Positions 56,372 through 64,000 of a stretch of 64,000 bases of DNA are shown here, piece after piece (the first letter of the stretch is position 1; every line of letters starts with the position of its first letter). Position numbers and translations under genes: made by a program. Origin of the DNA: Opitutia bacterium (GTDB lineage: Bacteria; Verrucomicrobiota; Verrucomicrobiia; Opitutales; Opitutaceae). The notes beneath the pieces were generated by a model. The model was not told the origin of the DNA and did not search any database. It was given only the letters and a program-made list of their open reading frames with translations. The DNA lies in contig JACPIT010000011.1 of the NCBI GenBank assembly GCA_016187945.1, forward strand, positions 186,001 to 250,000, given 5' to 3'.

Positions 56372-56890
56372 CTACTTCAGCTTCACCGGCCGCACTTTCA
56401 CGCGTTCGCGCACGCCTTCCACTTCGAGCCAATACGCGCCCATCATTCCGGGATAGATCTTCACCGTCGGCGCGCTCCGCTTGTCGTCGAAGCGCTCGCC
56501 CCCGCCGACCTGTTGCCAGACTTGGCCATTCTCCAGTTTGAAAACCGTCTTGCCGGTCCAGCCGTCGTAGTCGCCTGCGAGCCGCGTGACGATCGCCTCA
56601 GCCGCTTCCGGTTTCTCCGCGGTTTCCTGCAGCGTGACGAGCGCGCGCAACCAACCCGGCCCGCCCGCCTTTTCGCCTTTCGCCGCTGCCGCGCCCACGG
56701 CGGTCGTCGCGACGGCTTGCTCCCTCTCCGCGATCAGCTTCTCCAGCCGCGCGAGTTCCTCCGGCGTCAGCTTGTTCAAACCCGCCGCGGCAAATTGCTC
56801 GGCCGGCAGACGCTTCAGAAAACCCTCCGCGGCGCTCGCGGCACCCACCGCAACGCAGAACCCCAGCACGGCAATGAAAACGGACTTCAT
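56372..56890 (-). CDS. Exported protein of unknown function, paralogue of 56949-57611
   Basis: 172 residues from the ATG at 56890, with a signal peptide (SVFIAVLGFCVAVGAASA). A short Glu/Leu-rich helical part (LNKLTPEELARLEKLIAERE) is followed by a C-terminal beta domain of about 75 residues: EAIVTRLAGDYDGWTGKTVFKLENGQVWQQVGG ... VKIYPGMMGAYWLEVEG ... VKVRPVKL. The block GWTGKTVF-LENGQ-WQQ is shared with the neighbouring paralogue. I do not recognise the family by name; the beta domain probably folds as a small barrel. It is co-directional with the paralogue, 58 bases apart. Confidence 0.7.
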   Translation of the reverse strand: MKSVFIAVLGFCVAVGAASAAEGFLKRLPAEQFAAAGLNKLTPEELARLEKLIAEREQAVATTAVGAAAAKGEKAGGPGWLRALVTLQETAEKPEAAEAIVTRLAGDYDGWTGKTVFKLENGQVWQQVGGGERFDDKRSAPTVKIYPGMMGAYWLEVEGVRERVKVRPVKLK

Positions 56891-56948
56891 GCCGCGAAGC
56901 CTGCGCCGCCGCCGTAGCCCGCGCAACCGCCGCGCGACGACTCGTGCG

Positions 56949-57611
56949 TTATTCGAGTTTAACTGGCTTCACCCGCACACGAGGATTCACGCCGTCGACC
57001 TCCATCCAAAACGTCCCGAGTCGCCCCGGGATGATTCTCACCTTCGGCGAATCAACCGCGCGGTCCACGTAGCTGCTGTCGTCGTTCTGTTGCCAGATTT
57101 GTCCGTTCTCGAGGTGGAAAACCGTTTTGCCCGTCCAGCCCGTGAACGGTCCCGCGATGCGCGACTCCATCGCTTCCGCCGCCTCCGGTTTGTCGGCGAT
57201 ACGCTTCAGTGTCGTCAGCGCCGAGAGCCAGCCCGGGCCTTTTTTCCTCTCCGCCGCCACACCGGCTCCGGTCGCCGCCTTGCTCTCAGCCTCCTTCGCC
57301 TTCGCCTCGGCCACTGCCGCTTTTTGCTCCACCTCTTTGACCTTCGCCTCCGTCGCCGCCGCTTTCTGTTCCGCCGCCTGCACCTTCGCCTCGGTCGCCG
57401 CCACCTTTTGCTCCGCCTGTTCCTGCACGACCGCGACTGCCCCCGCCTTGTAGCGTTCGACGGCAGCCTTCAACTTCGCCAGCTCCGCGGGACTCAGCTT
57501 CTCCAGCCCCGCGGCCGCCTGTTCTTCCGCCGTCATCGTCCGCGTGAAGTCCTGCGCCTGCACCGCCACCGCCAGCACGAGCGCGCCCAGCCAGATCATC
57601 GGTTTTCGCAT
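56949..57611 (-). CDS. Exported coiled-coil protein of unknown function, paralogue of 56372-56890
   Basis: 220 residues from the ATG at 57611, signal peptide MIWLGALVLAVAVQAQ. Residues about 55-115 are a tandem coiled coil made of an 11-14-residue unit (EQKVAATEAKVQAA, EQKAAATEAKVKEV, EQKAAVAEAKAKEA). The C-terminal beta domain matches the neighbour: ESRIAGPFTGWTGKTVFHLENGQIWQQNDD ... VRIIPGRLGTFWMEVDG ... VRVKPVKLE. The extra coiled coil is the main difference between the paralogues. Periplasmic location is likely. It probably shares a transcript with the shorter gene downstream. Confidence 0.7.
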   Translation of the reverse strand: MRKPMIWLGALVLAVAVQAQDFTRTMTAEEQAAAGLEKLSPAELAKLKAAVERYKAGAVAVVQEQAEQKVAATEAKVQAAEQKAAATEAKVKEVEQKAAVAEAKAKEAESKAATGAGVAAERKKGPGWLSALTTLKRIADKPEAAEAMESRIAGPFTGWTGKTVFHLENGQIWQQNDDSSYVDRAVDSPKVRIIPGRLGTFWMEVDGVNPRVRVKPVKLE

Positions 57612-57737
57612 GCGGCCTTTCTGCGCGCAGCACTGGTTGCGGCAACGCCGAAAAAACCCGCGCGCCCGTGCGACTCCGACCACTCTCGCCTTGCCAACGC
57701 GCAACCCCGGGAGTCTTTTAGCCTTCCCCGCCCGCTC

Positions 57738-58217
57738 ATGGCGACCCGACTTTCCAAGCTCCTCGATCCCGCCCGCATCACGCTCCACGTCCAGAGCACG
57801 AAGCGCACGAACGCCATCAACGAGGTGGCCAAGCTCCTCGAGACCCACCCCGACGTCGCGAACTTCCAGGGCTTCTACAACGAGTTGCTCGCCCGCGAGC
57901 GCCTCGACACCACCTGCCTCGGCAACGAGATCGCGCTGCCGCACGCGCGCACCGAGCACGTGAAGAAGATCGTGCTTGCCGTCGGCCGCAGCACCGAAGG
58001 CGTGCTCTTCGAAAACAGCAACCAGATGGTGAAGCTGATGTTCGTGCTCGGCACGCCGAAGAACAACCCGACCGATTACCTGATCCTCGTCGGCGCGCTC
58101 TGCCGCTTGATCAAGGACGCCGCTTCCCGCGAAGCCCTGATGGCCGCTCCGACGCCCGAAGCCTTCATCCAGACCGTCACCGAGCTGGAGAACAAGATCC
58201 TCGGACCGGAGAAGTAA
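57738..58217 (+). CDS. PTS IIA-type protein (fructose/nitrogen family, PtsN-like)
   Basis: 159 residues, one EIIA type 2 domain. The phosphorylated histidine is H69 in GNEIALPHARTEHVK. No other PTS genes are adjacent, so a regulatory PtsN-like role (signalling through phosphorylation state) is more likely than sugar uptake. The ATG at 57738 is at the family start. It is divergent from the coiled-coil gene. The C-terminus LENKILGPEK is complete, and a family B REP follows the stop by only one base. Confidence 0.87.
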   Translation: MATRLSKLLDPARITLHVQSTKRTNAINEVAKLLETHPDVANFQGFYNELLARERLDTTCLGNEIALPHARTEHVKKIVLAVGRSTEGVLFENSNQMVKLMFVLGTPKNNPTDYLILVGALCRLIKDAASREALMAAPTPEAFIQTVTELENKILGPEK

Positions 58218-58311
58218 GTAGCGCCAGTCTCCGACCGGCGACAGTTTCGCGCCACCCCGCTTCAGCTTCCAACTTCCCGGGCCACTTTCGCCGGTCAGAG
58301 ACCGGCGCTAC
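58218..58311. repeat. REP pair, family B (GTAGCGCCGGTCTCCGACC), upstream of RAYT 2
   Basis: GTAGCGCCAGTCTCCGACCG and inverted CCGGTCAGAGACCGGCGCTAC. Each copy folds as CGCCGGTC-TCC-GACCGGCG beside a GTAG foot. It ends three bases before the RAYT 2 start codon. Confidence 0.92.
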
Positions 58312-58314
58312 TTT

Positions 58315-58908
58315 ATGGCCCACACGATTCGCTTCACGCGACGAAACCTCCCTCACTGGGAAGTCGAAAACGGCCGCTATTTCGTGACCGTGCGATGCGC
58401 CGACAGCCTGCCGCATGAAACCGTGCTCCGACTGGGCGAGCTACACGCCACGCTCGCGCATATCGAGCCGCGCTCGCCGGAATTCGTCGCGTTGAAACGG
58501 CAGATTTTCCACACGCTCGACAAACACCTCGACGCGAACTTCGGCGCATGCCCGCTACGGTATCCCGACGCAGCGGAAATCGTGGTGTCTGAGTTCGATT
58601 CGATCTCCACCGAATGGAATATCGCCGTGCCCCACTATACGGTGATGCCGAATCACTGGCACGCGCTGCTCGCGCCAGCGGCGGATTGTCCTCACTCGTT
58701 ATCCGAGATCATGAAACGCCTGAAGGGCCGCACCGCCAAGCGCCTCCGCGCTCACCTCGGCGGTCGCGGCCCACTCTGGCAGCGCGAATGGTTCGACCGC
58801 TGGCTCCGCGACGACGCCGAGTGGGAACGCTGCGTCGCCTACATTCGGAACAACCCCGTCAAAGCCGGTCTCGTCACCGAATGGACGCAGCACGCGTGGA
58901 CCAAGTAG
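58315..58908 (+). CDS. REP-associated tyrosine transposase (RAYT 2, Y1/HUH family)
   Basis: 197 residues. The HUH motif is H114-W-H116 in VMPNHWHALL, the nucleophile is Y176 in CVAYIRNNPVKAGL; the order and ending WFDRWLRDDAE are typical of RAYTs. It differs from RAYT 1 in sequence and is flanked by a different REP family (B) at 58218 and 58906, so each enzyme appears matched to its own hairpin. The TAG stop (58906-58908) is again the foot of the downstream REP. Such proteins are domesticated transposases thought to mobilise or process REPs. Confidence 0.9.
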   Translation: MAHTIRFTRRNLPHWEVENGRYFVTVRCADSLPHETVLRLGELHATLAHIEPRSPEFVALKRQIFHTLDKHLDANFGACPLRYPDAAEIVVSEFDSISTEWNIAVPHYTVMPNHWHALLAPAADCPHSLSEIMKRLKGRTAKRLRAHLGGRGPLWQREWFDRWLRDDAEWERCVAYIRNNPVKAGLVTEWTQHAWTK

Positions 58909-59019
58909 CGCCGGTCTCCGACCGGCGACGTTGAACTTCCGCCCGCTCCTCAGATTCGCGCTTCGCGCTATCCCGCGCGACGGCGAGGCTCTCTGCCGCC
59001 GGTCAGAGACCGGCGCTAC
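58906..59019. repeat. REP pair, family B, downstream of RAYT 2
   Basis: GTAGCGCCGGTCTCCGACCG and inverted CCGGTCAGAGACCGGCGCTAC around about 70 bases. The first foot supplies the RAYT 2 stop codon. Confidence 0.92.
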
Positions 59020-59035
59020 TCCACACCAGCAGACA

Positions 59036-59063
59036 CAAAAAGAGCCGGCGATGGCCGGCTCTC
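59036..59063 (-). terminator. Rho-independent terminator of the S46 peptidase gene
   Basis: On the minus strand: AGAGCCGGCCATCGCCGGCTC followed by TTTTTGTG. It lies about 40 bases after the stop at 59103. Confidence 0.85.
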
Positions 59064-59102
59064 GACTTCGCTAAGGCATCGCGCGCCTCGCGCACGCGCG
59101 CG

Positions 59103-61172
59103 TCACTTCTTCCCCAGCAACTCCTCCACCAGCGCGTCCGCGCCGTAGATCTTGCGCATCGCTTCGACAATGCCGCGCACGTCCACGCTCACGGAGCGGG
59201 CACGCGTGTCGCTGAACGCGTAGTTCCACACCAGCGTTTCGATCGTGCCGTCGAAGATGATGCCGATGAACTCGCCGTCCCGGTTGACCGTCGGGCTGCC
59301 GGAGTTGCCGCCGATGCTGTAACACGTGCTGATGAAGTTGAACGGGACGCTCGCATCGAGCTTCCCCTTCGCCGCGACCCAGCTCGCGGGCAAGTCGAAC
59401 GGCGGCACGTTGCCGCGGTCGGCCGCGCGCTCGAACATCCCGCCGAGCGTCGTGTAGGGCGCCACCTTTGCGCCTCCGGCATCGATGCCTTTCACCGCGC
59501 CGTAAGAGAGGCGCAGCGTGAACGTGGCGTCGGGCGACACGCGGTCGCCGTCCTTCGCGTAGCGCACCTTCGCGATGCGGGCGTGCGCCTGCTGCTTTGC
59601 CTCGCTCTGCGCGTCGAGCGTCTTGCGCACGGCGCGCGCGGCAGGATCGAGCGCGAGCGCGAGCTGCACCATCGCGTCGTCGCTCTTCGCAAGCGCGTCG
59701 GGCGATTGGCCGTAGAGCGCCTTGCGGGCGGCGATGTCGAGGAGCTTCGTTCCGTTGACCAATTCCGCGGCGCGCACAGCCGGCGATTTGCCGCCGAGTG
59801 CGATTTTCACCGCCGGGTCGTTGGCGCCGAGCTCCATCGCCATCAACGTCAGGCAATGCTCGATCTTGAGCTGCTCGACTTCCGGGTGGATCGGCTTCGC
59901 CGAGAACAGCGCAAGCTCGAAGGTGTTCTTCGCGGAGTCGCGATACTCGGGGAGGCGCTCGCCGTTCGGCTTCTGCGTCTCGGCGGCGACGCGCGCGAGG
60001 TCACGCGCGATCTTGTAAAGCGAGGAATTGAGGTAGTAGCTCTCGAGGTAGTTGTAGCGCGCGGCGTTAGCGGCGATGACGTGCTGCGCGTCGGCAATCT
60101 TGTCCCACGCGTCGCCGGCACCCAGCTCGGGCTTGTCCTGCGCGAATTTCCTCAGCGCGTCTTCCTCGGCCTGCTTGGCCGCGACGAGCTGCGGATCGAG
60201 CAGCCCGCCGATGCGGCCGTCGTAGACCTTGCGGCTGTTTTCGATGCCGCGAATCTCGTCCTGCACCTGGCGCGCGTTCTCCGCGCCGCGCTTGGCGTAG
60301 CTGTTGAGCAGCACTTCGCGGCTCTTCATCCAGCGCAGCACGCCGGGCAACTGCACGTCGCGCGCATATTCGAGCTCGGCCATCGTGATGAGCCGCTGCG
60401 TCGAACCGGGATGGCCGGCGAGGAACACGAGATCGCCCTCCTTCGTGCCGGCGGGATTCCACTTCAGGTGATGCTCGATCTTGGCCGGCGCGCCGTTCTC
60501 GTAGGCGCGAAAGATCGAGATATCGAGGTTGTAGCGGGGATACTCGAAGTTATCCGGGTCGCCGCCGAAGAACGCCGCCTGCTCCTCCGGCGCGAAGACG
60601 AGGCGCACGTCCGTGTAGACCTTGTAGCGGTAGAGGTGGTATTGCGCGCCTTGGTAGAGCGTCACCACGTCGCTGCGCAGACCGGTCTTGTCGAACGACT
60701 CCTTCTCGATCGCGGCTTTCGCGGCGTTGCGCGCCGCGAGCACCTCGGCCGCGGACATCTCGGGCCGCACGCTCGCGTTCACCTTGGCGGTCACGTCTTC
60801 GATGGACTGCAGGACGTTGAGCTCGAGGTCGACGGCCTTGCGCTCCTCGGCGCGCGTCTTCGCGTAGAAGCCTTCCTTGAGCAAATTGTGCTCCTTCGTG
60901 CTCAGCTTGAAGATCGCATCGAAGCCGACGTGGTGGTTCGTGATGATGAGGCCGTCGGCCGAAGCGAACGAGCCGGAGCCGCCGTTGTTGAAACGCACCG
61001 CCGAGCGCTGCACGTGCTCGAGCCACGCCGGGGTCGGCTCGAAACCGTAGCGCTCCTTCAGTTGCGCCGCCGGAGGCGCGTTGAGCAGCCACATGCCGTC
61101 GTCGGCGCGCACGAGCGCCGCAGCAGCGAGGAGAAACGAGGGAACGATCAGCCTGGGGAAACGAATTCGCAT
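59103..61172 (-). CDS. S46-family dipeptidyl-peptidase (DPP7/DPP11 type), exported
   Basis: 689 residues with a signal peptide (LIVPSFLLAAAALVRADD). The mature start DDGMWLLNAPPAAQLKERYGF is typical of S46. Catalytic His is in IITNHHVGF (residues 76-84) and catalytic Ser in GNSGSPTVN near residue 630. Family members cleave dipeptides from peptide N-termini in the periplasm. In DPP11 an Arg in the segment FDR after the Ser selects acidic residues; here the corresponding segment is IIFDGT, with Gly, which suggests DPP7-like preference for hydrophobic or aliphatic P1 residues. That specificity is inference. Fits a protein-degrading lifestyle together with the M28 peptidase. Confidence 0.9.
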   Translation of the reverse strand: MRIRFPRLIVPSFLLAAAALVRADDGMWLLNAPPAAQLKERYGFEPTPAWLEHVQRSAVRFNNGGSGSFASADGLIITNHHVGFDAIFKLSTKEHNLLKEGFYAKTRAEERKAVDLELNVLQSIEDVTAKVNASVRPEMSAAEVLAARNAAKAAIEKESFDKTGLRSDVVTLYQGAQYHLYRYKVYTDVRLVFAPEEQAAFFGGDPDNFEYPRYNLDISIFRAYENGAPAKIEHHLKWNPAGTKEGDLVFLAGHPGSTQRLITMAELEYARDVQLPGVLRWMKSREVLLNSYAKRGAENARQVQDEIRGIENSRKVYDGRIGGLLDPQLVAAKQAEEDALRKFAQDKPELGAGDAWDKIADAQHVIAANAARYNYLESYYLNSSLYKIARDLARVAAETQKPNGERLPEYRDSAKNTFELALFSAKPIHPEVEQLKIEHCLTLMAMELGANDPAVKIALGGKSPAVRAAELVNGTKLLDIAARKALYGQSPDALAKSDDAMVQLALALDPAARAVRKTLDAQSEAKQQAHARIAKVRYAKDGDRVSPDATFTLRLSYGAVKGIDAGGAKVAPYTTLGGMFERAADRGNVPPFDLPASWVAAKGKLDASVPFNFISTCYSIGGNSGSPTVNRDGEFIGIIFDGTIETLVWNYAFSDTRARSVSVDVRGIVEAMRKIYGADALVEELLGKK

Positions 61173-61423
61173 GAGTTGACCAAGAAACCCGCCCAGGCGC
61201 GCGCCTCAACCCCGATTTGGCGAACGGCGGATTTCCGCGACGAACGCCGCCAGACGCGCGACGACAAAGCGCGCCTTTCCGCTCCTGCGCCAGCGGTCGA
61301 TGCCCCAACGCCCGCCCGCCCCTCCGCTCCATAAACTTCAACCTTCAACTTCAACGGGCGCGCCACGCGCGCCGCCCCCGGGCTTGCCAGCGCTGCGTGC
61401 CCGCACACGATGGCGGCGCGCGC

Positions 61424-62395
61424 ATGATTTCCTCCTTCATCTTCAGCGACGGCAAAGTGGCCGGCCGCGACCTCGAACTCGAAGCGCTGCGCCTCGTCCG
61501 CGCCGACAAGGGCCTCATCCTCTGGGTCGATCTCGACAATCCCACCGACGAGGAAATCAAAGCCATCCTCGAGGGCGTCTTCCAATTCCACCCGCTCGCC
61601 ATCGAAGACTGCGTCGCGCCGAGCGACCTCCCGAAGATCGAGGACTACGAGGACTACGTCTTCATGGTCACGCATGCGGTCGACTTCAACCGCAAGGACA
61701 AGTTCGCCACGACCGAACTCGATATGTTCCTCGGCAAGGATTTCTTCGTGACGTTCCACCGCCAGCCACTGCGCTCGATCACGACGATGAAGGAGCGCGC
61801 CGCGAAAAACACCGCGCTCGCCCCGCGCGGCCCCGACCGCCTCGCGCACACCTGCCTCGACCTCATGATCGATCACTTCGCGCCCGTCCTCGACGAGCTG
61901 CGCAACGAGCTCGACGAGATCGAGGAGACGATGCTGCACAAGACCACCGCCGAGTCGTTCATGCAGGAGATGCTGCACGCGCGGAAGGACTTCGCGAAAC
62001 TCCGCCAGATCGTCCGCCCGCAACGCGACGTCATCGAACGCCTCGCCCGCGGCGACTCGAAGATGATCCGCAACACCCTGCTCCCCTACTTCCGCGATCT
62101 GCGCGACAACCTCGTGCGCTTCGAGGACGCCGCGAACAGTTACCACGAGCGCCTCATGATGGCCTTCGACATCTACCTCAACAAAGCGCAATTCGAGGCG
62201 AACGAAGGCATCAAGTTCCTCACCGCGCTCACCGCCATCACGCTCCCCGCCGTGCTCGTCGGCGGCTGGTATGGCATGAACTTCGAGCACATGCCCGAGC
62301 TGAAATCGCCCCACGGCTACGTGTGGGCGGCCTGCCTGACGCTCGTCTCCACTTTCCTGATGTGGGTCTATCTGAAGAAAAAACGCTGGATGTGA
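61424..62395 (+). CDS. corA: CorA-family divalent cation transporter
   Basis: 323 residues from the ATG at 61424. A long cytoplasmic domain (LVRADKGLILWVDLDNPTDEE; HPLAIEDCVAPSDLPKIEDYEDYVFMV) is followed by two C-terminal membrane helices with the GMN signature in WYGMNFEHMPEL between them. CorA pentamers carry Mg2+ (or Co2+, Ni2+, Zn2+ in some clades) across the inner membrane. It is divergent from the S46 gene. Confidence 0.9.
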   Translation: MISSFIFSDGKVAGRDLELEALRLVRADKGLILWVDLDNPTDEEIKAILEGVFQFHPLAIEDCVAPSDLPKIEDYEDYVFMVTHAVDFNRKDKFATTELDMFLGKDFFVTFHRQPLRSITTMKERAAKNTALAPRGPDRLAHTCLDLMIDHFAPVLDELRNELDEIEETMLHKTTAESFMQEMLHARKDFAKLRQIVRPQRDVIERLARGDSKMIRNTLLPYFRDLRDNLVRFEDAANSYHERLMMAFDIYLNKAQFEANEGIKFLTALTAITLPAVLVGGWYGMNFEHMPELKSPHGYVWAACLTLVSTFLMWVYLKKKRWM

Positions 62396-62692
62396 CCGGT
62401 CAGCCCGCGACTCCGCCCGCAGCGCCTCCGCGCAAAAAAAGACCCGCGCCCATCGCCCCGTAGCAGCCGAGGTGACGAGGCTGAGCCCTCCGGACGCACT
62501 CCGCACGCTCGCGCCACTCCGCCGCGCCGCCGACGTTTCGTAGCAACCGACGTGAGGAGGCTGAGAAAACCACCCGCTCGCCTCCCGATCCGCCGCCGGC
62601 TTCCGCGCTGTGCGCCCCGTCGCGCCCGCCCACTGTTCCGCCGCGCCGCACTCGCCGCTTGCGTGCCCACGCCACCGCGCAAATCTCCCGCG
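62396..62692. other. 297-base gap with two direct family C repeat halves
   Basis: No gene is supported. Two copies of the family C hairpin in the same orientation begin at 62460 (GTAGCAGCCGAGGTGACGAG) and 62540 (GTAGCAACCGACGTGAGGAG). They do not form an inverted pair, unlike other family C sites. The M28 promoter should be in the remaining part. Confidence 0.6.
62460..62565. repeat. REP halves, family C, direct orientation
   Basis: Both halves read GTAGCARCCGASGTGASGAG followed by GCTGAG. The direct arrangement suggests loss or rearrangement of partner copies. Confidence 0.82.
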
Positions 62693-64000
62693 ATGCGCCC
62701 GACCTCGCTTCTCGCCACCGCCGTGGTTGCGCTCGCCGCCACGCTCAGCGCCCAAGAAAAACCCGCCACGCCCGCGCTCGCCGCCGCGCCCGATCCCGAC
62801 GCCCAGATGCTGCGCCGCATCTACGACGCCGCGCTCGTCGACAGCCCCGCCTACGAAAATCTCCGCGAACTCACCGCGCGTTTCCCCGGCCGCCTCGCCG
62901 GCACGCCCGCCTACCACGGCGCCGAAGCCTGGGCCGAAAACCTCCTCAAACAACTCGGCTGCGACCGCACCGAACTCCAGTCGACGCTCGTGCCGCACTG
63001 GGAACGCGGCGGCCCCGAGTCCGTGCGCCTCGTCCGCGCCAACAGCGCCTCCGCCGCCCTCTCCGCCGTCGCCCTTGGCGGCTCCGTGCCCACGCCCGCC
63101 GCCGGCCTCACCGCCCCCGTCGTCGAACTCCACTCGCTCGACGAACTCGCCACCGCCGACGTGCGCGGCAAAATCGTTTTCTTCAACGGCGCCATGAACC
63201 CGCGCTACGTCACCCCCGGCCAGGCCTACGGCGAATCCGGCAAGCAGCGCAACCAGGGCCCCGCCGAAGCCGCCAAGCACGGCGCCGTCGGCGTCCTCGT
63301 CCGCTCGCTCACGCACCGCCTCGACGACGTCCCGCACACCGGCAACACCACCTACCTGCCCGACGTCCCGCGCATCCCCGCCGCCGCGCTCAGCACCGTC
63401 GCCGCCGAGCAACTTAGCGCCGCGCTGAAAACCGACGCTGCGCTCCAAGTCTCGATGCAGATCAACTCCTCGTGGCACGACGACTGGCCCGCCGCCAACG
63501 TCATCGGCGAACTCCGCGGCTCCGAGTCGCCCGAGAAAATCCTCCTCATCGGCGGCCACCTCGATTGCTGGGACATCGCCCCCGGCGCGCACGACGACGG
63601 TGCCGGCGTCGTCCAGTCCATCGACGTCCTCCGCATCCTGAAATCCGTCGGCTACACGCCGAAGCACACGATCCGCGCCGTCCTCTTCGCCAACGAGGAA
63701 AACGGCCTCCGCGGCGCCACGCGCTACGCCGAAGTCGCCGGCGAAAAACACGAACTCCACCTCCTCGCGCTCGAGACCGACGGCGGCGGCTTCTCAGCCC
63801 GCGGCTTCAACATCGGCAACGCCGCCGGCGACGCCCACCTGAAAGCCGCGCGCTTCAAGCCGCTCTTCGAGCCCTACGGCGTGTTCATCTTCCAAGCCGG
63901 CCGCGGCGGCGCCGACGTCGGCCCGCTCATGGCGAAGGGAAACACCGTCGCCGGCCTGATTCCCGAGGCGCAGCGCTACTTCGACATCCACCACACGCGC
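62693..64000 (+). CDS. M28-family zinc metallopeptidase, exported, 3' end outside the window
   Basis: At least 436 residues; the frame stays open to the last base. Signal peptide MRPTSLLATAVVALAATLSA before QEKPA. A protease-associated (PA) domain is probably at about 130-250 (VRGKIVFFNGAM). The peptidase part has the zinc-site motifs GGHLDCWD, HDDGAG and NEENGLRG in the usual order (His, bridging Asp, catalytic Glu). This resembles carboxypeptidase Q-like members of M28B, which release amino acids or dipeptides in the periplasm or outside. The remaining zinc ligands should be beyond the residues IHHTR at the window end; H in DIHHT may be the last. Confidence 0.88.
   Translation, partial: MRPTSLLATAVVALAATLSAQEKPATPALAAAPDPDAQMLRRIYDAALVDSPAYENLRELTARFPGRLAGTPAYHGAEAWAENLLKQLGCDRTELQSTLVPHWERGGPESVRLVRANSASAALSAVALGGSVPTPAAGLTAPVVELHSLDELATADVRGKIVFFNGAMNPRYVTPGQAYGESGKQRNQGPAEAAKHGAVGVLVRSLTHRLDDVPHTGNTTYLPDVPRIPAAALSTVAAEQLSAALKTDAALQVSMQINSSWHDDWPAANVIGELRGSESPEKILLIGGHLDCWDIAPGAHDDGAGVVQSIDVLRILKSVGYTPKHTIRAVLFANEENGLRGATRYAEVAGEKHELHLLALETDGGGFSARGFNIGNAAGDAHLKAARFKPLFEPYGVFIFQAGRGGADVGPLMAKGNTVAGLIPEAQRYFDIHHTR

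Noticed and set aside
62610-63417. Alternative plus-strand frames at the right end
   Set aside because: They overlap the M28 peptidase, whose signal peptide and zinc motifs lie in the frame starting at 62693.

Overview
The window is about 64 kb of high-GC, gene-dense bacterial chromosome. Several features suggest a member of the Verrucomicrobiota, most likely the Opitutaceae. These are the many GTAG-footed palindromic repeats with two RAYT transposases, the S46 and M28 secreted peptidases, a 33-residue AURKAIP1/COX24-type ribosomal protein, an AddAB-type nuclease pair, and few recognisable Shine-Dalgarno sequences. This placement is inferred from gene content; no 16S rRNA gene is present.

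Layout. 1-8.8 kb: the end of an NCS1 nucleobase transporter, an AGXT2-like aminotransferase, RAYT 1 with its repeats, a class I aminotransferase, a TPR-LysM lipoprotein, arabinose-5-phosphate isomerase (kdsD), a class C beta-lactamase-fold hydrolase, and an ECF sigma factor with a membrane partner. 8.9-16.4 kb: class I fumarase, YjbQ, class II fumarase, a second ECF sigma factor with a membrane-anchored partner, a polyprenyl diphosphate synthase and a CPBP protease. 16.7-21.2 kb: a type IV pilus-type assembly operon (pilM, pilN, pilO, a small periplasmic gene, and a secretin with a large Ser/Thr/Asn-rich insert). 21.5-27.9 kb: bS22-like protein and addA/addB.

28.1-48.4 kb is the most distinctive part. 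It holds three paralogous modules, each with a NarL-type histidine kinase, usually a LuxR-type response regulator, and PilV-, PilW- and PilX-like prepilin genes. Module 1 has no regulator of its own. Module 2's PilX-like protein carries two Asp-Asp-His-Ser blocks with seven His each. Module 3's kinase has a CHASE4-like sensor. Between modules 2 and 3 lie two divergently arranged copies of a pair made of a spermidine-synthase-like membrane protein and a small membrane protein, followed by rpsT. The simplest reading is that each kinase/regulator controls its own set of minor-pilin-like surface proteins, displayed through pilus machinery such as that encoded at 16.7-21.2 kb. That link is inference.

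48.5-64 kb: a membrane protein, RNase P RNA, a zinc-ribbon coiled-coil protein, gyrB, gyrA, two paralogous exported proteins, a PTS IIA protein, RAYT 2 with its own repeat family, an S46 dipeptidyl-peptidase, a CorA-type transporter and a truncated M28 peptidase.

Intergenic DNA is unusually structured. There are about ten families of paired hairpins with GTAG-like feet, some of them inside coding sequence, and six long imperfect inverted repeats whose arms are built from short degenerate repeats.
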